Assembly (NCBI RefSeq): GCF_012927345.1
Contig: NZ_JABBGJ010000020.1
Coordinates: forward strand, 1 to 64,000
Direction: 5' to 3'
From: Paraburkholderia polaris
GTDB lineage: Bacteria > Pseudomonadota > Gammaproteobacteria > Burkholderiales > Burkholderiaceae
Length of the DNA: 64,000 bases
Part shown: positions 7,150 through 15,563 of the stretch, one piece after another
Numbering within the stretch: the first letter of the stretch is position 1
Layout: each line of letters starts with the position of its first letter
Notes under the pieces: model-generated
What the model was told of the DNA's origin: nothing
Database searches by the model: none
The model's input: the letters and a program-made list of their open reading frames with translations, nothing else
Program-made: the position numbers and the translations under genes

Positions 7150-9264
7150 ATGGCAGTGGACTACACAACTCATGACGGCGTGGCCGTCATCACGCTGAAC
7201 AATCCCCCCGTAAACGGCCTCGGCCTCTCGACGCGAGCGGGTATTGTCGAAGGGATCGAGCGCGCGCAGAACGATCCGGCCGTCAAGGCGATCGTGCTGA
7301 CCGGCGCCGGCAAAGCCTTCTCGGGCGGCGCCGATATCACCGAATTCAACACGCCGAAGGCAACCCAGGAGCCCACCCTCCATACGGTCATCAAGACCGT
7401 CGAAGGGAGCGCCAAGCCGGTTATCGCCGCGATTCACAGCGTCGCCATGGGCGGCGGCCTCGAACTGGCGCTCGGCGCGCATTACCGTATCGCCGCACCC
7501 GGCGCGCAGATCGCGCTGCCGGAAGTGAAGCTCGGCATCCTGCCGGGCGCGGGCGGCACGCAGCGTCTGCCGCGCGCGATCGGCCTTGAAGCCGCGCTCA
7601 ACATGATCGTCTCCGGCGCGCCGGTAATGTCGGAGAAGCTGGCCCATCCCGGGCTGGCCCATCCCGGGCTGGCCGACTCGGGCCTGTTCGACGAAGTCGT
7701 GGAAGGCGATCTGGCCGAAGCGGCGCTCGCGTTTGCCCGCAAGGTTGGCGCGAAAGCGGGCCCGCATCCGAAGGTGCGCGACCGTAAGATCGAGCATCCG
7801 AATGCCGCCGGTTTCATCCAGTTCGCGCGCAATAGCGTCGCGGCAGTCGCCAAGAACTTCCCGGGGCCGCTGAAATGTATCGATGCAGTGGAAGCGGGCG
7901 TGCAGAACGGCTTCGACAAGGGCCTCGCATTCGAACGTGACTGCTTCATCGCGCTCGTGCAGACGCCGGAAAGCCATGCGCTGCGTCATGCGTTCTTCGG
8001 CGAACGCGCGGCGAGCAAGATTCCCGATGTGCCTTCCGATACACCGGTACGCGACATCAAGCAGGTGGCCGTGATCGGCGCCGGCACGATGGGCGGCGGC
8101 ATTGCGATGAACTTCATCAACGCGGGTATTCCGGTCACGCTGCTGGAAACGAAGCAGGAAGCGCTCGACCGCGGCGTCGGCACGATCCGCAAGAACTACG
8201 AGGCCACCGTCAAGAAAGGCAAGCTCAAGCCCGAAGCGCTGGAACAGCGCATGGCTTTGATCACGCCGACGCTCTCCTACGACGACCTGAAAAACGCCGA
8301 CCTGATCGTTGAAGCCGTGTTCGAAGAACTCGGCGTCAAGGAGCAGGTGTTCAAGCGTCTCGACGAGGTGGCGAAACCCGGCGCGATCCTCGCGTCGAAC
8401 ACGTCCACGCTGGATGTCGACAAGATCGCAGCTTTCACGAAGCGTCCGCAGGACGTGGTCGGCATGCACTTCTTCAGCCCGGCCAACGTGATGAAGCTGC
8501 TCGAAGTCGTACGCGGCAAGGACACGGCGAAAGACGTGCTTGCCACCGTCATGAAGCTCGCGAAGAAGATCAAGAAGACCGCAGTGGTCTCGGGCGTCTG
8601 CGACGGCTTCATTGGCAACCGGATGATCGAGCAGTACATCCGTCAAGCGCTCTTCATGCTCGAAGAAGGTGCATTGCCCGCGCAAGTGGACAAGGCCATC
8701 GAGAAGTTCGGCTTCGCGATGGGCCCGTTCCGCATGAGCGATCTGGCGGGTAATGACATCGGCTGGGCGATCCGCAAGCGCCGCTATCAGGAACATCCTG
8801 ACATGCACTATTCGAAGATCGCCGATCGTCTGTGCGAGACGGGGCGCTTCGGGCAGAAGACCGGTGGCGGCTGGTACGACTACAAGGCGGGCGACCGCAC
8901 CGCGTATCCGTCGAAAGTGGTCGACGAGATGATTACGTCGTTCTCGAAAGAAGCCAACGCCGAGCGCCGCAAGATCAGCGACGAGGAAATCGTTGAGCGC
9001 CTGGTGTTCGCGCTCGTCAACGAAGGCGCGAAGATCCTCGAGGAAGGCATTGCGTCGAAGGCGTCGGACATCGACATGGTTTATCTGACCGGCTACGGCT
9101 TCCCGCTCTATCGCGGCGGTCCGATGCTGTACGCGGATACGGTCGGCCTCTACAACGTCGAGCGCGCGATTCGCCGCTATGCGTCGCGCCCGAATGGCGA
9201 CGCGTGGCAATTGGCGCCGAGCATTGCGGAGCTTGCGGCGAAAGGCCGTGGGTTCAACGGCTGA
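7150..9264 (+). CDS. Bifunctional enoyl-CoA hydratase / 3-hydroxyacyl-CoA dehydrogenase (FadB/FadJ type)
   Basis: This 704-residue enzyme performs hydration and NAD-dependent oxidation in beta-oxidation. The crotonase domain (about residues 1-190) has GKAFSGGADITEF and the catalytic segment GILPGAGGTQRLPR. The dehydrogenase Rossmann domain starts near residue 305 with VIGAGTMGGGIAMNF, and the two C-terminal dehydrogenase domains follow (SGVCDGFIGNRMIEQY near 480, YGFPLYRGGPM near 650). GCACGGAGGCAG precedes the ATG. An in-frame 15-bp tandem duplication in the crotonase domain gives LAHPGLAHPG (nucleotides 7639-7668). The thiolase partner follows 150 bp downstream. Confidence 0.95.
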   Translation: MAVDYTTHDGVAVITLNNPPVNGLGLSTRAGIVEGIERAQNDPAVKAIVLTGAGKAFSGGADITEFNTPKATQEPTLHTVIKTVEGSAKPVIAAIHSVAMGGGLELALGAHYRIAAPGAQIALPEVKLGILPGAGGTQRLPRAIGLEAALNMIVSGAPVMSEKLAHPGLAHPGLADSGLFDEVVEGDLAEAALAFARKVGAKAGPHPKVRDRKIEHPNAAGFIQFARNSVAAVAKNFPGPLKCIDAVEAGVQNGFDKGLAFERDCFIALVQTPESHALRHAFFGERAASKIPDVPSDTPVRDIKQVAVIGAGTMGGGIAMNFINAGIPVTLLETKQEALDRGVGTIRKNYEATVKKGKLKPEALEQRMALITPTLSYDDLKNADLIVEAVFEELGVKEQVFKRLDEVAKPGAILASNTSTLDVDKIAAFTKRPQDVVGMHFFSPANVMKLLEVVRGKDTAKDVLATVMKLAKKIKKTAVVSGVCDGFIGNRMIEQYIRQALFMLEEGALPAQVDKAIEKFGFAMGPFRMSDLAGNDIGWAIRKRRYQEHPDMHYSKIADRLCETGRFGQKTGGGWYDYKAGDRTAYPSKVVDEMITSFSKEANAERRKISDEEIVERLVFALVNEGAKILEEGIASKASDIDMVYLTGYGFPLYRGGPMLYADTVGLYNVERAIRRYASRPNGDAWQLAPSIAELAAKGRGFNG
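7639..7668 (+). repeat. In-frame 15-bp tandem duplication inside the hydratase/dehydrogenase gene
   Basis: The 15-bp unit CTGGCCCATCCCGGG occurs twice in direct succession and is followed by a partial third copy (CTGGCC). It adds five residues (LAHPG) after the crotonase active-site region without breaking the frame. Confidence 0.95.
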
Positions 9265-9413
9265 ATCGCCGCCGCTCGGGCGAAATGAGTGAAATGAGTG
9301 AAGTGGGGCGACCGAGCGATCCGCCAGCGCGCCCACCATCAACATCTGGAATTACTTGTATGGGACCAGAGTAAGCGCTAAAGCGCCAACTCTGGTCGAC
9401 ACAGGAGACATGA

Positions 9414-10592
9414 ATGACTGACGCCGTAATCGTATCGACCGCCCGTACGGGCCTCGCCAAATCATGGCGCGGCGGTTTCAACATGACCCACGGCGCCACG
9501 CTCGGCGGACATGCGACGCAGGCCGCTGTCGAGCGCGCGAAGCTGGACCCGGCGCGCATCGAAGACGTGATCATGGGCTGCGCAAATCCGGAAGGCGCGA
9601 CGGGCGCCAACATCGCGCGGCAAATCGCACTGCGCGCCGGTTTGCCGGTCAGCGTGCCGGGCATGACGGTCAACCGTTTCTGCTCGTCCGGTTTGCAGAC
9701 GATCGCACTGGCTGCGCAACGCGTGATCGCCGGTGAGGGCGACGTGTTCGTCGCGGGTGGCGTGGAATCGATCTCGTGTGTGCAGAACGAGATGAACCGC
9801 CACATGGTGGCCGAAGGCTGGCTCAGCAAGAACAAGCCGGAAATCTACTGGTCGATGTTGCAGACCGCCGAGAACGTCGCGAAGCGCTACTCGATTTCCA
9901 AGGAACGTCAGGACGAATACGGCGTGCGCTCGCAACAGCGTGCCGCGGCCGCACTCGAAGCCGGCAAGTTCAAGGACGAGATCGTGCCGCTGACGGTGCT
10001 GGCCGGCGTCGCCGACAAAGCGACTGGCCGTCTCTACACGAAAGAAGTGACCGTCAGCGCCGACGAAGGCATTCGCGCCGACACGACGCTCGAAGGCGTG
10101 TCGAAGATTCGCACCGCGATGCCGGGCGGCGTGATCACCGCAGGCAACGCGAGCCAGTTCTCGGATGGCGCGTCGGCTTGTGTCGTGATGAACGCGAAAG
10201 TCGCGGAGCGCGAAGGTCTGCAACCGCTCGGCATTTTCCGCGGCTTTGCGGTGGCCGGTTGCGAGCCGGACGAGATGGGCATCGGCCCGGTGTTCGCCGT
10301 GCCGAAGCTGCTCAAGCAGGCCGGCCTGAAGGTCGAAGATATCGACCTGTGGGAGCTGAACGAAGCGTTCGCGGTGCAGGTGCTGTATTGCGCCGACAAG
10401 CTCGGCATTCCGCAGGACCGCCTGAACGTGAACGGCGGCGCGATTGCGGTGGGCCATCCGTATGGCGTGTCGGGCGCGCGTTTGACGGGCCATGCGCTGA
10501 TCGAAGGCAAGCGGCGCGGTGCGAAGCTGGTCGTCGTGACAATGTGTATCGGCGGCGGCCAGGGTGCAGCAGGCTTGTTCGAAGTGGTTTGA
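9414..10592 (+). CDS. Acetyl-CoA acetyltransferase / 3-ketoacyl-CoA thiolase
   Basis: This 392-residue enzyme is the usual thiolase length. The nucleophilic cysteine is Cys90 in VNRFCSSGLQ. The C-terminal signatures are NVNGGAIAVGHPYGVSGAR (acid/base His) and VVTMCIGGGQGAAGLFE (second catalytic Cys). It catalyses CoA-dependent cleavage of 3-ketoacyl-CoA, or the reverse condensation. Its position behind the ligase and hydratase/dehydrogenase argues for a degradative FadA-type role. ACAGGAGACATGA places the ribosome site just before the ATG. A hairpin terminator lies 85 bp after the stop. Confidence 0.95.
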   Translation: MTDAVIVSTARTGLAKSWRGGFNMTHGATLGGHATQAAVERAKLDPARIEDVIMGCANPEGATGANIARQIALRAGLPVSVPGMTVNRFCSSGLQTIALAAQRVIAGEGDVFVAGGVESISCVQNEMNRHMVAEGWLSKNKPEIYWSMLQTAENVAKRYSISKERQDEYGVRSQQRAAAALEAGKFKDEIVPLTVLAGVADKATGRLYTKEVTVSADEGIRADTTLEGVSKIRTAMPGGVITAGNASQFSDGASACVVMNAKVAEREGLQPLGIFRGFAVAGCEPDEMGIGPVFAVPKLLKQAGLKVEDIDLWELNEAFAVQVLYCADKLGIPQDRLNVNGGAIAVGHPYGVSGARLTGHALIEGKRRGAKLVVVTMCIGGGQGAAGLFEVV

Positions 10593-10677
10593 TGCGCGTT
10601 CTGGCCTGGTTTAGTGCGACGCGGGATGATCTGGCGTGACCTGGCGTGAAGTGACGACGCGTCACGGGTGGCAAGAG

Positions 10678-10730
10678 CGGGTGTTGCGGTTCGGTGTCGA
10701 TTGCATTGAATCCGCAACACCCGTTTTTTT
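10678..10730 (+). terminator. Rho-independent terminator after the thiolase gene
   Basis: Perfect 12-bp arms (10678-10689 and 10712-10723) are followed by seven T residues on the plus strand. Confidence 0.9.
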
Positions 10731-10762
10731 CGCCCGCGGCTCGCCAGATCAGGCGAGCAGAA

Positions 10763-11290
10763 TCAAGGCAGCGCCATCCCGAGCGCGGGCAGGCTCAACG
10801 TGCCTTGATCGATAAAGCGATTGCCGCCCACGAGGCCGCTCGTGACACCGCCCGAAAAGCCGCCGGCGAGCTTGCCGCGCAGGATGTACGGAATCTGGCC
10901 TGATTGAGTCACGCCCGCGAAGGCGAAGGCCTGGCGAACCGCGGCGAAAGCGGGGACCGTTAGGGGCACGTTGACAATGATTTCGCCGTAGCGCGGCACA
11001 ACGCCGCTCTGATTACTGACACCGCTCGCGAACGGCTTGCCGTTCAGTTCGAGATCGAGCGACACGCCGTCGAAATTGATGGCGGATTCATTGGGATTCT
11101 GTACGCGCAGTTTGACGTTGAAGCGCACCTCGAGGCCCTGACTGTCGATCGGATCGATGCCGGCCACGTTCACGCGCACCGGCTCACTGCCGAACATGCC
11201 GGCGCAGCCGTTGAGCGTCAGCACGACGAAGGCGAGGGTCGTAGCCAGACCAGGGGTACGGCCAAACCGTAGCGCGCGAAAGAAGGACAT
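10763..11290 (-). CDS. LEA14-like (LEA type 2 / WHy domain) lipoprotein
   Basis: This 175-residue protein has a lipoprotein signal peptide with lipobox LNGC near residue 29 from the chosen start. The body is a LEA type 2 (water stress and hypersensitive response) domain, seen as VRFNVKLRVQNPNESAINFDGVSLDLEL followed by a strand-rich segment. Family members bind or protect during desiccation and osmotic stress; the precise role in bacteria is unknown. The ATG at 11290 is preceded by GAGGTG. An alternative upstream ATG at 11326 would put extra polar residues before the signal peptide. It converges with the thiolase gene. Confidence 0.85.
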   Translation of the reverse strand: MSFFRALRFGRTPGLATTLAFVVLTLNGCAGMFGSEPVRVNVAGIDPIDSQGLEVRFNVKLRVQNPNESAINFDGVSLDLELNGKPFASGVSNQSGVVPRYGEIIVNVPLTVPAFAAVRQAFAFAGVTQSGQIPYILRGKLAGGFSGGVTSGLVGGNRFIDQGTLSLPALGMALP

Positions 11291-11357
11291 GACCGACACC
11301 TCGAAAGAAGCGGGTAGGTCATGCATTGTAGGGCCGTTCTGCGCCAGTAGAAACGTT

Positions 11358-11735
11358 TCAGGTGGCGCGCCGCAGCTGCGTTTTGACGAGGCTCGTCAGA
11401 TTGCGGATGGCTTGACTGACGAAACCGTGCTGCTCGTTTTCGGGCCGGCATGGCTGTACGACGAACACGGCAGGTTCCGCATGCGCGGTGCTGATCGACA
11501 CGACGCCGCGCTGCGGCGTGACATAGCGGTCGCCTTCATGCAGCGTGACCGAGGTGACCGGGACGGTGTCTCCCAGCCACGCCAGAGAATGATCGCGGAA
11601 CTCGAGTTGCAGATCGCCTTCGACGGCCACGATCGAGGTCCGTGCGCGCAGATCGTGCACGGCCATCTGACCGGCCGCAACGCGCGCGAGGGCGGCATCG
11701 CGAGGCAAACCGGTGCGAGGTTGAGTGATGGGCAT
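11358..11735 (-). CDS. DUF2917 domain protein
   Basis: This 125-residue protein of unknown function resembles the small beta-rich DUF2917 family common in Burkholderiaceae. It has a central MAVHDLRARTSIVAVEGDLQL stretch and the segment LHEGDRYVTPQRGVVSIS, which looks like a cupin-like fold. No signal peptide is visible. The start at 11735 follows AAAGGA; an in-frame ATG at 11768 is also possible. It is divergent from the MocR-type regulator, which may control it by analogy with other MocR neighbours, but that is inference. Confidence 0.7.
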   Translation of the reverse strand: MPITQPRTGLPRDAALARVAAGQMAVHDLRARTSIVAVEGDLQLEFRDHSLAWLGDTVPVTSVTLHEGDRYVTPQRGVVSISTAHAEPAVFVVQPCRPENEQHGFVSQAIRNLTSLVKTQLRRAT

Positions 11736-11913
11736 GACCGATTCCTTTAAACCGTTTCCATGCCACATAGCTTATTGAGTCCATCCACGTGAAAACAGGC
11801 GCAACAATGGACAATGTGGACCGGTACAACGTGGCGTTTCAGCGTGCTGTATCGGTTGGAATCACGTCGATGTGTATCTGTCGCCACGCCCGAACTATCC
11901 GCACCATCGGATC

Positions 11914-13389
11914 ATGAACGCTTCGATCCCTGCGCCAGATGACCGGCCCCTCTACCGCCAACTGGCTGACCAATACCGTCGTGCAATCGACAACGGCGTG
12001 CTGCGTCCCGGCGACCGCATGCCGTCGATGCGCGCATTCATGCAGCGGCACGGCGTGAGCCTTGCGACCGCGACCGAGAGCTATCGCACGCTTGAACGTG
12101 ACGCGCTGATCGACGCCCGGCCTCGCGCTGGTTACTTTGTGCGTGCCCGGCCGACGGCTACCTTGCCGGCCGCAACCGAGCCCGACCTCGCGGCAGCGCC
12201 CGGCGCCGCACAGTTCGTCGGCATCCATTCGGCAATTTCGGCGATCGTGTCGAAATTCCAGCGCTATCCCGACGCGCTGAATCTCGGCGGCGCGACTGCA
12301 TCGCCCGATCTTTATCCCACTGACGCTTTGCAGAAGGCCGCGCTTCGCGCATTACGCCGACGGCCGACCTTGCTGACCGCGGCTGGACACGATCAGGGCG
12401 ATCCCGAGCTGCGCGCAATCATTGCGCGCCGTGCGCTCGACGCCGGCATCCAGATCGGTGCGGACGATGTGATCATGACCCACGGCGGCATCGAGGCCGT
12501 GAACCTGGCCTTGCGCGCGGTCACGCAGCCGGGCGATACGGTCGCGGTGGAATCGCCGTGCTTTTTCGGCTTGCTGCAAGCGCTCGAAAGCCTCGGCCTG
12601 CGGGCGCTCGAAATCCCAGCCAGTCCGACCACCGGCCTCGCCATCGAAGCGCTGGCGTTCGCGCTGCAAACGCATCCCGACATCAAGGCCGTGGTGGTGG
12701 TGCCGAATTTGCAAAACCCGCTGGGTAGTGTCATGCCGGACACGCACAAGGCACGGCTCGTCGAACTGTGCGCGCGAGCCGGCATTCCACTGATCGAAGA
12801 CGATCCCTACCGCGAACTCGCCGACGCCGCCCAGCCGCCCCGATCGTTGAAGGCCTGGGACGCCGACGGCACGGTAATTCATTGCACGTCGTTCAACAAG
12901 ACGCTCGCGCCCGGCATGCGGGTTGGCTGGATCAACGGCGGACGCTGGCATCCGCGCATCGGCATGCTGAAGTTCGCGCAGTCGCGTCATAACGAACAGC
13001 TGTCGCAAGTCGTCCTCGCCGAATTTCTGGAAACGAATGCGTATGAGCGGCATCTGCGGCGTTTGCGCGACCGTCTGCGGATTCAGCGCGAACGAATGGC
13101 CGCAGCGATCGCCGCATCGTTTCCCGACGGGACGCGCTTCACGCCGCCGGGCGGCGGAATGTTTTTCTGGATCGAGCTGCCGCGCGAAGTATCGTCGTCG
13201 GCGTTTTTCGCTGCGGCTTTGGACGAAGGCATCCGCGTGATGCCGGGCACGGTGTTCTCGAACGCTGGGCGCTTCGATCATTTCATTCGCCTGAGTTGTC
13301 CGAGTACGGACCTCGATCAGGCCGATCAGGCGGTGCGCAGATTAGGGCGTCTGGCGGCACGGCTGGTGGCGCATGCGCGAACGCCATAG
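11914..13389 (+). CDS. MocR-type transcriptional regulator (GntR DNA-binding domain + class I aminotransferase domain)
   Basis: This 491-residue protein has a GntR winged helix at residues 10-80, with RPLYRQLADQYRRAI and HGVSLATATESYRTLE. A PLP-dependent aminotransferase-like domain follows from about 105 to the end, with PLP lysine in HCTSFNKTLAPGMRVGW. MocR proteins sense PLP or amino-acid-derived ligands. The first possible start is GTG at 11872; the ATG at 11914 is chosen because similarity starts directly after it, but neither has a strong ribosome site. PdxR-like and GABA-responsive GabR-like relatives cannot be told apart here. Confidence 0.92.
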   Translation: MNASIPAPDDRPLYRQLADQYRRAIDNGVLRPGDRMPSMRAFMQRHGVSLATATESYRTLERDALIDARPRAGYFVRARPTATLPAATEPDLAAAPGAAQFVGIHSAISAIVSKFQRYPDALNLGGATASPDLYPTDALQKAALRALRRRPTLLTAAGHDQGDPELRAIIARRALDAGIQIGADDVIMTHGGIEAVNLALRAVTQPGDTVAVESPCFFGLLQALESLGLRALEIPASPTTGLAIEALAFALQTHPDIKAVVVVPNLQNPLGSVMPDTHKARLVELCARAGIPLIEDDPYRELADAAQPPRSLKAWDADGTVIHCTSFNKTLAPGMRVGWINGGRWHPRIGMLKFAQSRHNEQLSQVVLAEFLETNAYERHLRRLRDRLRIQRERMAAAIAASFPDGTRFTPPGGGMFFWIELPREVSSSAFFAAALDEGIRVMPGTVFSNAGRFDHFIRLSCPSTDLDQADQAVRRLGRLAARLVAHARTP

Positions 13390-13441
13390 CGGTTATCATT
13401 AAAGTCCCGGTCCAACGAATTGAATCGAACAAGGTGATCCC

Positions 13442-13744
13442 GTGATCCGTCATATTGTGATGTGGAAGCTCAAGGAAACAGCAGAGGGCGCCTCGCGTGT
13501 CGAAAACGTCCTGAAGCTGAAGGAAAAGCTCGAAGGCTGCCGCGACATCGTCCCCGGCATGTTGAAGCTCGAAGTCGGCATCGCGGCACCGGGTCTCGAA
13601 TCGACCTACGACGTCGTGCTGGTGTCGGACTTCGCCGACAAAGCCGCGCTCGACGCCTATCAGGTCCATCCGACACACGCGGCGTTGAAAGGCTTCGTCG
13701 GCGCGGTGCGCGAATCGCGCGAATGTGTCGACTACGAAATCTGA
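13442..13744 (+). CDS. Dabb family (stress-responsive dimeric alpha-beta barrel) protein
   Basis: This 100-residue protein starts with GTG: MIRHIVMWKLKETAEG is the typical Dabb N-terminus. Further family features are VVLVSDFADKAALDAYQVHP and the terminal VRESRECVDYE. The fold is a dimeric alpha-beta barrel; functions in bacteria are mostly unknown, though some members are cyclases or antibiotic enzymes. It is followed after 9 bp by a thioesterase gene, so the two are probably co-transcribed. Confidence 0.9.
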   Translation: MIRHIVMWKLKETAEGASRVENVLKLKEKLEGCRDIVPGMLKLEVGIAAPGLESTYDVVLVSDFADKAALDAYQVHPTHAALKGFVGAVRESRECVDYEI

Positions 13745-13753
13745 AATCAGCAA

Positions 13754-14251
13754 ATGACCGATTCACCCTCATCTAAAACGGGCAGCGCGACGGGCAGCGC
13801 GTCGTTGCCCGAAAGCCCGTTCGTCGACCGGCTCGGCGCACAACTCGTGTCGGTTGCCGACGGCGTCAGCGAAGTCGTGCTGCCGTTGCAGCCCGATCAC
13901 ATGAATACTTGGGATGTCGCGCATGGCGGCGTGACCATGACGCTCGCCGACGTCGCGCTCGCGATGGCCGCGCGCAGTCTGGCCGGCGACGGCGTCGGCG
14001 TCGTCACCGTCGAGATGAAGGTCAACTTCATGCAGCCAGGCCGCGGCGAATTGCGCGCCACGGGCCGCGTACTGCACCGCTCGACCACCATGGCCTATTG
14101 CGAAGGCGAGATCCGCGACAGCGAAGGCCACTTCGTCGCCAAAGCACTCGGCACCTTCAAATACATGCGGCGTCTCGCCGTGGGCCGCGACGTGACGCAA
14201 CAGCGCCTGCGCAGCGATCCTTCGGCGAAACCCGGTCCAAGCGACGGCTAA
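13754..14251 (+). CDS. PaaI-family hotdog-fold thioesterase
   Basis: This 165-residue single hotdog domain covers about residues 15-140. The conserved segment is NTWDVAHGGVTMTLADVALA, with the HGG loop and catalytic Asp of PaaI-type acyl-CoA thioesterases. MKVNFMQPGRGEL is the usual second signature. It should hydrolyse short-chain or aromatic acyl-CoA; the substrate is not evident. The C-terminal 25 residues are polar and probably disordered. It sits just downstream of the Dabb gene. Confidence 0.9.
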   Translation: MTDSPSSKTGSATGSASLPESPFVDRLGAQLVSVADGVSEVVLPLQPDHMNTWDVAHGGVTMTLADVALAMAARSLAGDGVGVVTVEMKVNFMQPGRGELRATGRVLHRSTTMAYCEGEIRDSEGHFVAKALGTFKYMRRLAVGRDVTQQRLRSDPSAKPGPSDG

Positions 14252-14366
14252 TCACCGGATGGACAGCGCGCGTGTTGCGCGCCTCACGCGCTGGATCCTG
14301 TCGTTGCAGATACCGTTCGTTCGAATTATTCGCCGATCACATCGGTAACCCATGGAGACGATCGTC

Positions 14367-15365
14367 ATGCCCCAGATCAACCGTCAACTCGTGCTGGCTT
14401 CGCGTCCGCAAGGCGCGGTTACGCCCGATAACTTCAAGCTCGTCGAAACGCCGCTTGCGCCGCTTGCCGACGGCGAATTCCGCGTGCGCAATCATTTCCT
14501 GTCGCTCGATCCGTACATGCGCGGCCGCATGAACGACAGCAAGTCGTATGCAGCGCCGCAGCCGCTGAACGAAGTGATGATCGGCGGCACGGTGGGCGAA
14601 GTGGTGGAGTCGAAGAATCCGAAATTCGCAGTCGGCGACAAGGTCGTCGCGATGTTCGGCTGGCAGGAGTACGGCACCTCGAACGGTGCGGGCGTGCAGA
14701 AAGTCGACGATACGCACGTGCCGCTGTCGGCCTATCTCGGCCCGGTCGGCATGCCCGGCGTAACGGCCTGGTACGGCCTGAACCGGATCATCGTGCCGAA
14801 AGCGGGCGAGACGGTGGTGGTCAGCGCGGCGAGCGGCGCCGTGGGCAGCGTGGTCGGGCAACTGGCGAAGCTGGCTGGCGCACGCGCGGTCGGCATCGCG
14901 GGCGGCGCGGAGAAGTGCCGCTACGTGGTCGAGACGCTCGGCTTCGATGCCTGCGTCGACTACAAGGCCGGCAATCTGTATCAGGACCTCAAAGCCGTAA
15001 CGCCGGACGGCGTCGATGGCTACTTCGAGAACGTCGGCGGCGAAGTCCTCGACGTGACGCTCGCGCGCATGAACGCGTTCGGCCGCATCGCGTTGTGCGG
15101 ATTTATCGCAGGCTACGACGGCCAGCCTCTGCCGCTCAAGCATCCGTCGCTGATGCTCACGCAGCGGTTGCTGGTGCAGGGCTTCATCGTCAGCGAGCAT
15201 ATGGACGTGTGGCCCGAAGCGCTCAAACAACTCGGCACGCTGGTCGCGCAGAAGAAGCTGCAATATCGCGAGACCATCGCGCAAGGGCTCGATGCGGCGC
15301 CCGAGGCGTTTATCGGTCTCCTGAAGGGCAAGAACTTCGGCAAGCAGCTCGTCAAGCTGATCTGA
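14367..15365 (+). CDS. NADP-dependent zinc-independent MDR oxidoreductase (quinone oxidoreductase/CurA type)
   Basis: This 332-residue medium-chain reductase has a GroES-like N-terminal domain (YMRGRMNDSKSY). The nucleotide-binding domain starts near VVVSAASGAVGSVVGQLAKL, matching the AxxGxxG motif of leukotriene B4 dehydrogenase and CurA relatives. YFENVGGEVLD is another family signature. It likely reduces activated alkenes with NADPH. An ATG 15 bp upstream (14352) is possible; the chosen ATG has GGAG at a good distance. The C-terminus FIGLLKGKNFGKQLVKL is standard. Confidence 0.92.
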   Translation: MPQINRQLVLASRPQGAVTPDNFKLVETPLAPLADGEFRVRNHFLSLDPYMRGRMNDSKSYAAPQPLNEVMIGGTVGEVVESKNPKFAVGDKVVAMFGWQEYGTSNGAGVQKVDDTHVPLSAYLGPVGMPGVTAWYGLNRIIVPKAGETVVVSAASGAVGSVVGQLAKLAGARAVGIAGGAEKCRYVVETLGFDACVDYKAGNLYQDLKAVTPDGVDGYFENVGGEVLDVTLARMNAFGRIALCGFIAGYDGQPLPLKHPSLMLTQRLLVQGFIVSEHMDVWPEALKQLGTLVAQKKLQYRETIAQGLDAAPEAFIGLLKGKNFGKQLVKLI

Positions 15366-15427
15366 GCGCGGCGGCTGTTGAGCGGCCTGCGCGGTATATG
15401 TCGCTGGATATCTGCTGGTAGATCTCT

Positions 15428-15553
15428 GTCGATAGATCTAAGCCGGCAGATTCAGGCCGGCAGATTCAGGCCGGCAGATTCAGGCCGGCAGATTCAGGCC
15501 GGCGGATCCAGGCCGATATACCTAAGTCGATAGCCCCAAGCCGATAAACCCAG
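15428..15553 (+). repeat. 14-bp tandem repeat, nine units, in the leader of the SDR gene
   Basis: Nine consecutive 14-bp units run from 15428 to 15553. Four are identical (GCCGGCAGATTCAG, 15442-15497) and the others are diverged, such as GTCGATAGATCTAA and GCCGATATACCTAA. The array ends directly at the ribosome site of the next gene (ATG at 15564). The unit is not a multiple of three and no gene crosses it. Confidence 0.95.
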
Positions 15554-15563
15554 GAGAGAAAGG

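Noticed and set aside
7129..9345. 738-residue minus-strand open frame
   Set aside because: It is antisense to the hydratase/dehydrogenase gene. Long antisense frames are common in G+C-rich coding DNA, and no family similarity was seen.
15428..15553. Repeat array as a CRISPR
   Set aside because: Units follow each other directly with no spacers, and no cas genes are nearby.
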